Positions 1-6,114 of a DNA stretch of 21,523 nt are shown piece after piece (the stretch's first letter is position 1; every line of letters begins with the position of its first letter). The notes under the pieces are model-generated. The model ran no database searches. It saw nothing but the letters and a program-made list of their open reading frames with translations, and was not told the DNA's origin. This DNA comes from a virus, in IMG/VR virus record IMGVR_UViG_3300042879_001721, positions 1-21,523 of that record; one strand, 5' to 3'. Position numbers and translations under genes: made by a program.

Positions 1-57
1 GGTTCTCCATTGCGTTATGCGGTTGCATGTGACGTTTTGATTAAAGCAGCGAGGTAA
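1..57 (+). CDS. 3' end of an upstream gene (partial)
   Basis: Frame 1 is open from the first base to a TAA at 55-57 and gives 18 residues ending in VLIKAAR. The other two forward frames close earlier, at 29-31 region and 38-40. The stop lies 5 bases before the GTG of the next gene, and that gene's ribosome site (GAGG, 51-54) sits inside this reading frame, which is the tight spacing seen throughout the window. Too little is present to assign a function. It could be chance, since an open run of 18 codons proves little. Confidence 0.45.
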   Translation, partial: GSPLRYAVACDVLIKAAR

Positions 58-62
58 TTGAA

Positions 63-218
63 GTGACAAAGAAAGTCAAAGGCAATCCTCAACTGCTGCT
101 GCGTGTTCCGCCGGAACTGCAAAAGCCGCTGGCGGATGAAGCGACGAAAACCGGCGAAAGTCGGCAGGGCGTGTTGTGGCGGATCGCGGCAAAGTATTTT
201 AAGGGGCGGAAAACGTGA
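63..218 (+). CDS. Small ribbon-helix-helix-type protein (51 aa)
   Basis: GTG start with GAGG at 51-54, 8 bases upstream; the frame has a stop at 42-44 so it cannot extend far. The 51-residue product begins with a basic stretch (MTKKVKGN) followed by a strand-like LLLRVPPEL and two predicted helices, the pattern of Arc/MetJ/CopG ribbon-helix-helix DNA-binding proteins. Such proteins act as dimers on operator DNA or as antitoxins. The stop overlaps the GTG start of the helicase (GTGA, 215-218), so the two are probably co-translated. The family call rests on pattern only. A regulator of this early operon is the simplest inference. Confidence 0.6.
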   Translation: MTKKVKGNPQLLLRVPPELQKPLADEATKTGESRQGVLWRIAAKYFKGRKT

Positions 219-1588
219 GTGCTGTAACTGATTACAGTCGATTCGTTGAAAAGAAATCGCAGTGGCTGAACGAGTCCGGATTTGAAGCGGAATCACTGCC
301 TGAATTCCTCTACGACTTCCAGAAGCATCTTGTGCAGTGGGCGTTGAGAATGGGTCGCTCAGCGATCTTCGCTGATTGCGGAATGGGTAAAACTGCGATG
401 CAGTTGGCCTGGGCGGAAAAGGTAATCGAGCGAACAAATAGACCTGTATTAATCGTTACGCCACTGGCTGTCGGTGCTCAGACAGTCGAGGAAGCGGACA
501 GATTCGGCATCAAGGCCGTTCGGTCTCGCGATGGAAAGCACGAGGAAATTACTCAGTGCGTTGTTACAAACTACGAGCAGCTTCACAAGTTCGATCCGTC
601 TACGTTTGCTGGTGTCGTTTGCGACGAATCAAGCGGGATAAAGGACTTCAAGAGCGAGCGAAAAGCAACAGTCGTCGAGTTCATGCGAACAATTCAATTT
701 CGACTGCTCTGCACAGCAACGGCCGCCCCTAACGATTTCTGGGAACTTGGCACGTCATCAGAGGCACTCGGATTGCTCGGCTTTCGTGACATGATCACGA
801 AGTTCTTTAAGCAGGAAACGTCAAAGGATCATCACGGATGGGGCCGCACAAAATACCGTTTTCGCGGTCACGCTGAAGAACCGTTTTGGTCGTGGGTTTG
901 CTCGTGGGCAAGATCAATTCAAAAACCTTCTGACCTCGGGTTTGATGATAGTCGATTTATTCTTCCGCCATTGACCGAGCGAGCACACATCATCGAATGC
1001 ACTAAGGCAAGAGCCGGAAATCTTTTTGCGATGTCAGCAAACGATATGCGAGAGGAGCGAGAAGAACGCCGCGTAACGATCAAAGAGCGATGCGAAAAGG
1101 CTGTCGAACTGGCGAACAATCACAACGGATCTACGGCGTTGTGGGGCGAACTGAATCCTGAATGTGATCTGCTTGAAAAGATGCTCGACGATTGCGTGCA
1201 GGTCAAGGGATCAATGAGTGATGAGCAGAAGGAAGAATACCTGCTTGGATTCGCAAAGGGCCAGATTCGTCGGCTGGTATGCAAGCCTAAGATTGGAGCG
1301 TGGGGCCTCAACTTTCAAATCTGCAATCACGAGGTGATCTTTCCGAGTCACTCTTTTGAGCAGTACTACCAAGTCGTGCGGCGATGCTACCGCTTCGGGC
1401 AAAAGAATCCCGTAACAATCGACATGGTGTTAAGTGAGGGCGAGCGAAAAATCGCTGAGAACCTCGACCGAAAGAAGCAGCAAGTGCAGCGAATGTTTCA
1501 GAGTCTCGTGGCTCATATGCAGGACAGTATGCACCTAGTGTCGAGTGATTATTTCCCGGAGAAAGAGCAGGTTCCGTCATGGCTGTAA
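215..1588 (+). CDS. SNF2-like superfamily 2 helicase (457 aa)
   Basis: DNA-dependent ATPase/translocase of the SNF2-like group. Visible motifs: Walker A CGMGKT (55-60), motif II as DES instead of DEAH (137-139), motif III CTATAAP (166-172), motif V GAWGLNFQ (361-368) and motif VI VVRRCYRFGQ (387-396), the RxGQ form typical of SNF2 relatives. At 457 residues it is a compact two-domain core with no added nuclease or DNA-binding domain. The last 10 bases overlap the downstream methyltransferase gene; this helicase-methyltransferase pair recurs in phage genomes. Roles in replication, recombination or protection from restriction are all possible. The family is firm, the role is not. Confidence 0.88.
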   Translation: MSAVTDYSRFVEKKSQWLNESGFEAESLPEFLYDFQKHLVQWALRMGRSAIFADCGMGKTAMQLAWAEKVIERTNRPVLIVTPLAVGAQTVEEADRFGIKAVRSRDGKHEEITQCVVTNYEQLHKFDPSTFAGVVCDESSGIKDFKSERKATVVEFMRTIQFRLLCTATAAPNDFWELGTSSEALGLLGFRDMITKFFKQETSKDHHGWGRTKYRFRGHAEEPFWSWVCSWARSIQKPSDLGFDDSRFILPPLTERAHIIECTKARAGNLFAMSANDMREEREERRVTIKERCEKAVELANNHNGSTALWGELNPECDLLEKMLDDCVQVKGSMSDEQKEEYLLGFAKGQIRRLVCKPKIGAWGLNFQICNHEVIFPSHSFEQYYQVVRRCYRFGQKNPVTIDMVLSEGERKIAENLDRKKQQVQRMFQSLVAHMQDSMHLVSSDYFPEKEQVPSWL

Positions 1589-2586
1589 TGGATCAAGTTA
1601 TTTGCGATCAGTACGCGATTTACAACGGCGATTCAGCCGAAGTGCTGCAGTCGATACCAGACGAGTCGGTCGGCATGTCAATTTACTCGCCGCCGTTTGC
1701 GACTGAGAACGGAGGGTGCTTATACAACTACAGCAGCAGCGTTCGCGACCTGTCTAACGCACGAACATACGCCGAGTTTTTCGAGCACTACGGATTCATT
1801 GTGAAGCAGATTCACAGAGCGATGAAGCCCGGTCGAATCTCGGCAGTGCATTGCATGGATGTACCAAAGCAAGGGGCCAACATTTGCGGGTACACAGATT
1901 TTCCGGGCGACATTATTAGGCTGCATGAGTCGCTTGGGTTCGAGATGCTTCCAAGAATTTGCATTTGGAAAGAACCACTTGCTGTTCGCAATCGCACAAT
2001 GAGCAAAGCACTGGCACATCGGCAGATTTGCGAGGACGCAACTTTGACGAATGTCGCATCAGCGGACTACCTGATTCCGTTCAGAAAACGCGGAGTCAAT
2101 CCAGAGCCAGTCACTCATCCGAACGGATTGTTTGAGTATCACGGAGAACGTGAAATACCGAAAGAACTGTTGAAGCTGAAGGGATGGAAAGGAAACCAGA
2201 TTGAGAATCGGTACAGCCACTGGATCTGGCGTCATTATGCGTCGTCGTTTTGGGATGACATCAGGATAGAAAACGTTTTGCCATACGAGGAGTCGAAGGA
2301 CGAAGGCGACGAGCGGCACCAGCATCCTTTGCAATTGGATGTAATCGCACGGGCTGTGCAGATGTGGACTAATCCCGGAGACGTTGTGTTGACTCCATTC
2401 ATGGGAGTCGGATCAGAAGTATATGCCCCAGTTATTCAGGGTCGTCGCGGCGTAGGGTGCGAATTGAAAACGAGTTATTACAGACAGGCTGTAAAAAATC
2501 TCGCAGCAGCTTGCCAGCCAAAAAAAGCAGATCCTCAGAGAACAATGTTCGAGATGGAAGACGAACTTGAGGAGGCCGCAACATGA
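1579..2586 (+). CDS. Beta-class N4-cytosine/N6-adenine DNA methyltransferase (335 aa)
   Basis: Transfers a methyl group from S-adenosylmethionine to an exocyclic amino group of a DNA base. Catalytic motif IV is SPPF (37-40). The SAM-binding motif I lies late (PGDVVLTPFMGVGSE, 266-280), so the order IV then I marks the beta class. The block HQHPLQLDVIARA (248-259) before motif I is typical. SPPF recalls N4-cytosine enzymes such as PvuII, but N6-adenine cannot be excluded. Start: ATG 1579 overlaps the helicase by 10 bases; a second in-frame ATG at 1588 makes a TAATG junction and may be the real start. No restriction nuclease lies alongside, so protection from host restriction is likelier than a full R-M system. 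Confidence 0.88.
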   Translation: MAVMDQVICDQYAIYNGDSAEVLQSIPDESVGMSIYSPPFATENGGCLYNYSSSVRDLSNARTYAEFFEHYGFIVKQIHRAMKPGRISAVHCMDVPKQGANICGYTDFPGDIIRLHESLGFEMLPRICIWKEPLAVRNRTMSKALAHRQICEDATLTNVASADYLIPFRKRGVNPEPVTHPNGLFEYHGEREIPKELLKLKGWKGNQIENRYSHWIWRHYASSFWDDIRIENVLPYEESKDEGDERHQHPLQLDVIARAVQMWTNPGDVVLTPFMGVGSEVYAPVIQGRRGVGCELKTSYYRQAVKNLAAACQPKKADPQRTMFEMEDELEEAAT

Positions 2587-2954
2587 GCCAACTAACCCTC
2601 TTCGACATCCCGGAAGCAACGGCCCCAATCGCCCGCCACAGCGACCCGATTACAAGCCACAAAGCAGCCGAACGAATTCAGCCAACAGTCAATGCTCGTC
2701 AACTGCAATGCCTGGCAGTTCTTCGCGAACACGGTCAGCCAATGACATCGAACGAGTTGGCTGAAGCCTGCTGCAATCGGTTCTGCTCAGACTTGAAAGT
2801 TGATCCTGTGCAGTACGCAAAGAAGCTTGACAACTTTCGAAAGAGGGCGGAAGAGATCAAGCGAAACGAAGACCTGTGCATTCGGCTGGATGCGGAGCGA
2901 GATGGCGGGCAATTGTTTAGAGCAAAGGAGCAGCAACTATGCCGCGAGAGCTAA
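2583..2954 (+). CDS. Small protein with clamp-binding-like N-terminus (123 aa)
   Basis: Overlaps the methyltransferase stop by ATGA (2583-2586). The N-terminus MSQLTLFD matches the sliding-clamp binding pattern QLxLF. It is followed by DPITSHKAAE (21-30), a segment I recognise from many phage proteins of unknown function. Residues 40-65 (QCLAVLREHGQPMTSNELAEA) look like a winged-helix domain. The C-terminal half is charged and helical. It may bring a partner to the host replication clamp or bind DNA. No enzyme motif is seen. The next gene starts 16 bases before this one ends. Confidence 0.75.
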   Translation: MSQLTLFDIPEATAPIARHSDPITSHKAAERIQPTVNARQLQCLAVLREHGQPMTSNELAEACCNRFCSDLKVDPVQYAKKLDNFRKRAEEIKRNEDLCIRLDAERDGGQLFRAKEQQLCRES

Positions 2955-3343
2955 TCGATCTCACGCAAAAAACGTTTGGCAAGCTGATCGTCATTCGGCT
3001 GCTTGAAATACTGCGGGCCAATGGAGAAGCAAGGCCGTATTGGATGTGTAAGTGCTCGTGCGGAAGACATGTAAGAGTTCGCGGCGATGTCTTGCGTGAG
3101 GGGCGAAAAACGGATTGTGGATGCAAGACGACAAGGCAGCACTTTCGCAAATCGATTCTTGAGGTCAACGGGCAACGAAGAACGGTCGACGAATGGGCAC
3201 GATTCTACGGAATACTCCCAAGCCACATTTATGATCGACTGCGATGCGGAATGAGCGTTGAGCAGGCGGTAACAACTCCAGTTGGCAAGCCCGGCGTGAG
3301 GATTAGGAACAACGAAAAAAGGAGGCTGGCAAATGCTCAATAG
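2939..3343 (+). CDS. Cys-rich (zinc-type) DNA-binding phage protein (134 aa)
   Basis: The N-terminal half follows a pattern common in phage HNH/AP2-associated proteins: IDLTQKTFGKL (6-16), then CKCSCG (37-42) and CGC (60-62), giving five closely placed cysteines that can bind zinc. The second half (75-113, NGQRRTVDEWARFYG then RLRCGMSVEQAV) is a helical module also seen beside HNH and AP2 domains and probably contacts DNA. No HNH catalytic motif is visible, so it is more likely a DNA-binding protein than a homing endonuclease. Translational coupling is likely on both sides: it overlaps the preceding gene by 16 bases and the following one by 11. Confidence 0.75.
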   Translation: MPRELIDLTQKTFGKLIVIRLLEILRANGEARPYWMCKCSCGRHVRVRGDVLREGRKTDCGCKTTRQHFRKSILEVNGQRRTVDEWARFYGILPSHIYDRLRCGMSVEQAVTTPVGKPGVRIRNNEKRRLANAQ

Positions 3344-3473
3344 TTGTTTGGCGTTTATGGTGCTGATGATGGCCGGAATCTTTGCGGCTGGTGCTGTCGA
3401 AATCTCCGCAGAGCGAAACGAGCGAAAGCGAATCGAACGTGAGATTCGCGAAAAGTACGGACGGACTTACTAA
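3333..3473 (+). CDS. Tiny single-pass membrane protein (46 aa)
   Basis: ATG with a perfect GGAGG at 3321-3325, 7 bases upstream, the strongest support for it being translated. Residues 4-21 are hydrophobic (SCLAFMVLMMAGIFAAGAV), followed by a highly charged helix (EISAERNERKRIEREIREKYGR). This predicts one membrane segment with a basic tail. The Cys at residue 5 is not in a convincing lipobox. It overlaps the previous gene by 11 bases and is the last gene before the structured non-coding block. Function unknown. Confidence 0.65.
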   Translation: MLNSCLAFMVLMMAGIFAAGAVEISAERNERKRIEREIREKYGRTY

Positions 3474-3582
3474 CCGGCGAGATCAAGGGGTCACCGGATT
3501 TGGAAAAGCTCCCGCTGGTGAGATGTGACCAGCACATTGAGTGACATCTGGAAAGACAGACGCAGCCCCAGCGTTAGGGGCG

Positions 3583-3680
3583 TTGATTGGCGGCGTGGTT
3601 TAGTTGACACGCTCTGAATGGCTCCATGCCATACAGCCGGGGAAGGACCGGCGAGCAGGTGCAATTCCTGCCCAATTAAA
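3583..3680 (+). ncRNA. tRNA-like fold with long variable arm and aberrant anticodon arm
   Basis: Acceptor stem TGATTGG (3584-3590) pairs with CCAATTA (3672-3678) with one G-T pair. D-like stem GCGTG/CACGC (3593-3597/3608-3612). T stem GCAGG/CCTGC (3655-3659/3667-3671) closes a 7-base loop TGCAATT. A variable-type arm GCCGG/CCGGC (3636-3640/3648-3652) has the loop GGAAGGA. The anticodon position instead has ATGGC/GCCAT (3618-3622/3628-3632) closing only a 5-base loop TCCAT, extended below by an A-A mismatch and up to three pairs. If only four pairs form, the loop CTCCATG would place CCA at the anticodon. It is either a degenerate tRNA or a tRNA mimic within the structured RNA. Confidence 0.45.
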
Positions 3681-3740
3681 TCGGAACGGGCAGATCGTTT
3701 CTGTCCGGCCCGCTGTCAACGGCGGCGGGCGAATCTCCCT

Positions 3741-3812
3741 CAGAGCCTGCTGCATTGAAAAATGATTTTCAACGGCTGGCCCCCGCAAGCCAATGAAGGC
3801 CAGCAGGCTCTG
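3741..3812. repeat. Perfect 12-bp inverted repeat with internal hairpins
   Basis: CAGAGCCTGCTG (3741-3752) pairs perfectly with 3801-3812. Inside, TTGAAAA/TTTTCAA (3755-3761/3766-3772) forms a 7-bp hairpin with a 4-base loop. GCTGGCC (3775-3781) can pair with GGCCAGC (3798-3804), competing with the top of the outer stem for 3801-3804, so two alternative folds are possible. No T run follows, so it is not itself a simple terminator. Confidence 0.75.
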
Positions 3813-3823
3813 AATTTGTACTC

Positions 3824-3888
3824 CTGCGAACAGTCACCAGGGTTCGACGTTCTTAGCAGTCACGTCGAGACTGTTCGCAGGTTTTTTT
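3824..3888 (+). terminator. Rho-independent terminator with branched stem
   Basis: A perfect 12-bp stem, CTGCGAACAGTC (3824-3835) with 3869-3880, is followed by G and seven T (3882-3888). Within it TCGACGT/ACGTCGA (3844-3850/3862-3868) forms a second perfect 7-bp hairpin stacked directly on the 3' side of the outer stem. It ends the structured RNA block 20 bases before the csrA-like start codon, so that gene needs read-through or its own promoter, which I cannot see. Confidence 0.82.
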
Positions 3889-3908
3889 CTCAGTGAAAGG
3901 ACTTCAAA

Positions 3909-4178
3909 ATGCTAGTGCTTCGGCGTGCTGTATCGGAAGAGATCATTATCACGGTCGGCAAAGAAACAATCGTCGTAAAACTGGTTGACACTATTGGAAC
4001 GAACCACGCACGGCTCGGCTTCACAGCATCAAAAAACGTGCGGATCGATCGCAAGGAAATTCACGACGCGATTCAGGAAACAGGCTTCAATCCGGAAGCG
4101 TTTCCAATCGCCCCGATCGTGCCAGTGATTCGAATCGGTGAACGGCTTCCCGGCGAATTGATGCGGAGAAAAGTCTAA
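3909..4178 (+). CDS. csrA: CsrA/RsmA-family RNA-binding regulator with C-terminal extension (89 aa)
   Basis: CsrA dimers bind GGA motifs in mRNA leaders and control translation and stability. Residues 1-56 align by eye with E. coli CsrA: MLVLRRAVSEE for MLILTRRVGET, then IIITVGKETIVVKLVDT, ARLGFTAS for VRIGVNAP, and IDRKEIHDAI for VHREEIYQRI. RNA-contact positions Leu4, Arg6 and Arg48 (E. coli Arg44) are kept; Arg7 is Ala. About 30 extra residues follow the usual 60-residue core. The ribosome site AAAGGA (3896-3901) is itself a GGA motif, which suggests autoregulation. It follows a structured RNA and overlaps the next gene by one base (TAATG). The family call is firm; target identity, host or phage, is unknown. 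Confidence 0.85.
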   Translation: MLVLRRAVSEEIIITVGKETIVVKLVDTIGTNHARLGFTASKNVRIDRKEIHDAIQETGFNPEAFPIAPIVPVIRIGERLPGELMRRKV

Positions 4179-4429
4179 TGACACGACGCAAAAAAGCCGG
4201 GAAGAAATCAAACAGGCTACACGCTCCAGTCGATCGCAAGCCAATGACGCGAGATCCATCATTGGAAGAGATTTGGGGCACTGAAACAACGATCGGGCTG
4301 GCGGAAATGATCCGCATGGAACGGCCTGACTTGCCACAGAACAAAGGGCTGCATCGGCCTTCGCAGATTCGGCAGTGTTCGACGCGGATGTTGCCAGGTG
4401 GTAGGGGCGTATTGAGGGGGCAGGGATGA
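4178..4429 (+). CDS. Small basic unknown protein (83 aa)
   Basis: Coupled to the csrA-like gene by TAATG (4176-4180) and to the resolvase gene by ATGA (4426-4429). The N-terminus is strongly basic (MTRRKKAGKKSNR), the middle is acidic and helical (SLEEIWGTETTIGLAEMIR, residues 28-46), and the C-terminus is rich in Gly and Arg. I recognise no family. Its place between a regulator and recombination genes suggests a nucleic-acid-associated accessory protein, but this is only inferred from charge and position. Confidence 0.6.
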   Translation: MTRRKKAGKKSNRLHAPVDRKPMTRDPSLEEIWGTETTIGLAEMIRMERPDLPQNKGLHRPSQIRQCSTRMLPGGRGVLRGQG

Positions 4430-4839
4430 GAGAGTTCACGGTGCATCACGAGCCAGTCGGACAGCCACGACATCGCATATCGACACACGGAAAACATGCC
4501 CGCATGTACCTGCCGACAAAGCATCCGGTTCACGCATTTAAGCGAGCGATACAGGCGGAATTCGGCAAGCGGTTGCCATTCCATGAGGCGGTGGAGATTG
4601 TCGTCAATGCTTGGTTCCCTCGGCCGAAATCGAAGACGTGGAAAACAAGGCCGATGCCATCGTATCGACATGTTAAAAAGCCTGACGCCGACAACGTGCT
4701 GAAGGCCGTGCTTGATGCGTTGAACGGGCTGGCGTGGGTTGACGACGCGCAGGTGTTTTCAGCGACCGTGAGAAAATTTGTGTGCAGTGGTGAGTGTGTT
4801 CCAAGGTGTGAAATTGTGATCAGAGGAGTGAGTGAATGA
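4426..4839 (+). CDS. rusA: RusA-type Holliday junction resolvase (137 aa)
   Basis: RusA enzymes are small dimeric nucleases that cut four-way DNA junctions made during recombination and replication. The signature KPDADNVLKAVLDALNG (85-101) followed by WVDDAQV (104-110) supplies the catalytic aspartates (Asp87, Asp89 and Asp106/107). The start of the protein (FTVHHEPVGQPRHR) is the usual RusA beta strand, and the length of 137 residues is normal (about 120-140). It overlaps its neighbours by ATGA on both sides. It fits functionally with the annealing ATPase and DUF669 protein that follow. Confidence 0.9.
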   Translation: MREFTVHHEPVGQPRHRISTHGKHARMYLPTKHPVHAFKRAIQAEFGKRLPFHEAVEIVVNAWFPRPKSKTWKTRPMPSYRHVKKPDADNVLKAVLDALNGLAWVDDAQVFSATVRKFVCSGECVPRCEIVIRGVSE

Positions 4840-5603
4840 AAATCTTGAAAGGTAAACAGGGCGGACCACGTCGCGTCCTGTTTCATGGGACGAACTTTAT
4901 CGGAAAGACAACGTTTGCTTCGCAGGCATTCGGCGGGGCACTGTTGGCGAATCTCGAAGACGATCGAGACGTTGACATGGACAAGACGCCCCCGATTCGA
5001 ACGTGGGATGAGTGGCAGGAATTTTGGTTGCATTGCGACACGACGGCGGCAAAAGGTGAATTCCCTTATCGCTGGATTGCCATCGACACAATCGACGCTT
5101 TGCAGCGGATCATTGAAAAGCAGATCTGCAAAGAAAAAAACGTCGAATCGATGGCAGACGATAAATTTAGCTATGGCAAGGGCAACAAGTTTATTGAGGC
5201 CATGTGGGACAAGATCAAGTTTCAACTGGATTGGCTGCACACCGAACGCGGGCTGGGAATCATCCTGCTGGCACACAGCGAAGCCGTGAAGATTACTCCG
5301 CCAGATGCACCATCCTACGAGCGGTGGGAACCGTCCGTCTGTGAGTTCGCTCGTGATCTCCTTTGCGATTGGTGCCAGGAAGTTTTCTTTGGATCGTTCC
5401 GAACTTACGCAGTCAAAGAAGACACCGGATTTAATCGCACTCGAAACATCGCGGCGGGTGGCAGCGAGCGTTTTGTCAGGACGCAGCCAACGGCGGGAGT
5501 CCGTGCCAAGAACCGTTTGAACATGCCGGAAGAAATGGTTGAGTTTTCGTTCGAGAAGTATGCAGAGTTTTTTGTCCCGAGTGAAGTTTTGAAAGGTAAT
5601 TGA
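4836..5603 (+). CDS. Sak4-like recombination ATPase (255 aa)
   Basis: RecA-fold phage ATPase of the Sak4/AAA_24 type, used in single-strand annealing recombination. Walker A is GTNFIGKT (18-25) and Walker B is WIAIDT (80-85). GIILLAHSEAVK (141-152) fits the next core strand and sensor region. The core starts almost at the N-terminus (RVLFHG, 13-18), as in Sak4 proteins. It lies between a RusA resolvase (ATGA overlap) and a DUF669 protein, and a Sak4-DUF669 pairing is a common phage arrangement. The ATPase fold is certain; the Sak4 assignment depends on fold and context. Confidence 0.82.
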   Translation: MKILKGKQGGPRRVLFHGTNFIGKTTFASQAFGGALLANLEDDRDVDMDKTPPIRTWDEWQEFWLHCDTTAAKGEFPYRWIAIDTIDALQRIIEKQICKEKNVESMADDKFSYGKGNKFIEAMWDKIKFQLDWLHTERGLGIILLAHSEAVKITPPDAPSYERWEPSVCEFARDLLCDWCQEVFFGSFRTYAVKEDTGFNRTRNIAAGGSERFVRTQPTAGVRAKNRLNMPEEMVEFSFEKYAEFFVPSEVLKGN

Positions 5604-5604
5604 G

Positions 5605-6054
5605 ATGGCTGATTTAGGTGGTTACGACGCATCGCAAGTGAAGGACAGCGAGTTTGAGGCTTTGCCTGCGGGCGAGTATCGGGCTGTCATGACTGAGAGC
5701 GAACGCAAGAAAACGAAGGACGGGGCGAGCGAGCTGCTGCAGGTCAAACTGCAGATCGTCGACGGGCCGTTTAAGAATCGGACGGTGATTGATCGGTTCA
5801 ACCTTTGGAACAAGAATCCAGAGGCAACGACGATCGCTCAGCAGCAGTTCAAAAAGGTTTGCGAGGCGCTGAACATTCCGAAGCCTCCGGACTCTTCGGC
5901 CCTGCACATGAAACCGCTGATGATCAAGCTGGCCGTGAAGGAATACAACGGCAACAACCAGAACGAAGTGAAGGGCTACAAAGCTTGCCTTCCCGCGTCG
6001 TCTTCTGCTCCTGCGGAAAAGACAGCAACCGCTGGCAAGCCTGCTGGCTGGTAG
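5605..6054 (+). CDS. DUF669 family protein, probable ssDNA-binding partner (149 aa)
   Basis: The pattern ALPAGEYRAVMTESERKKTKDGASELLQVKLQIVDGPFKNR is split here as ALPAGEYRAV (19-28), then TKDG (37-40), VDGPFKNRTVIDRFNL (52-67), and IAQQQFKKVCEALN (77-90). This is the DUF669 signature. The family is thought to bind single-stranded DNA next to annealing ATPases. The C-terminal 20 residues are low-complexity Ala/Ser/Lys and end in PAGW, so it lacks an acidic SSB tail; such a tail appears instead on the helicase at 7558. One base separates it from the previous stop; the site GAAAGG (5591-5596) lies 8 bases before the ATG. A terminator follows. Confidence 0.85.
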   Translation: MADLGGYDASQVKDSEFEALPAGEYRAVMTESERKKTKDGASELLQVKLQIVDGPFKNRTVIDRFNLWNKNPEATTIAQQQFKKVCEALNIPKPPDSSALHMKPLMIKLAVKEYNGNNQNEVKGYKACLPASSSAPAEKTATAGKPAGW

Positions 6055-6066
6055 TCTCAACAACAT

Positions 6067-6094
6067 AGGCGCGGGGCAACCTCCGCGCCTTTTT
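6067..6094 (+). terminator. Rho-independent terminator
   Basis: AGGCGCGG (6067-6074) pairs perfectly with CCGCGCCT (6083-6090); two further pairs (one G-T) leave a 4-base loop CAAC. Five T follow at 6090-6094. It sits 13 bases after the DUF669 stop and closes the recombination operon. Confidence 0.88.
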
Positions 6095-6114
6095 CGTCGA
6101 CGGAGGAAATGCAG

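Larger units (their letters stand above)
3489..3888 (+). ncRNA. Candidate structured non-coding RNA upstream of the csrA-like gene
   Basis: The roughly 430 bases between 3474 and 3908 hold no convincing gene but are dense in inverted repeats: GGTCAC/GTGACC (3489-3494/3525-3530), a tRNA-like fold (3583-3680), CGGGCAGA/TCTGTCCG (3687-3694/3700-3707, one G-T pair), a 12-bp perfect pair (3741-3752/3801-3812) and a 12-bp terminator stem (3824-3835/3869-3880). The block ends in a T run, so transcription from upstream would give a discrete RNA. It matches no RNA family that I can name from sequence alone. Possible parallels are the large structured phage RNAs found near tRNAs (for example GOLLD), though this one is shorter, or a CsrA-binding RNA. 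The structure is seen in sequence; the function is inferred. Confidence 0.45.

Noticed and set aside
63-1588. Toxin-antitoxin pair made of the RHH protein and the next gene
   Set aside because: The downstream gene is a full helicase, not a small toxin. Coupled translation alone does not support a toxin-antitoxin reading.
3841-3850. A further tRNA suggested by GGTTCGAC, a T-loop-like string
   Set aside because: The flanks cannot form a 5-bp T stem, and the string is part of the terminator's inner hairpin.
3474-3908. Enrichment of GGA motifs as proof of a CsrA sponge RNA
   Set aside because: About seven GGA are present and about seven are expected by chance in a stretch this long, so number is no evidence. 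Only the loop placement and ribosome site overlap were kept.
4530-5276. Open reading frame of about 250 codons on the - strand
   Set aside because: It is antisense to the RusA and Sak4-like genes, both of which have conserved motifs. No ribosome site or motif supports it.
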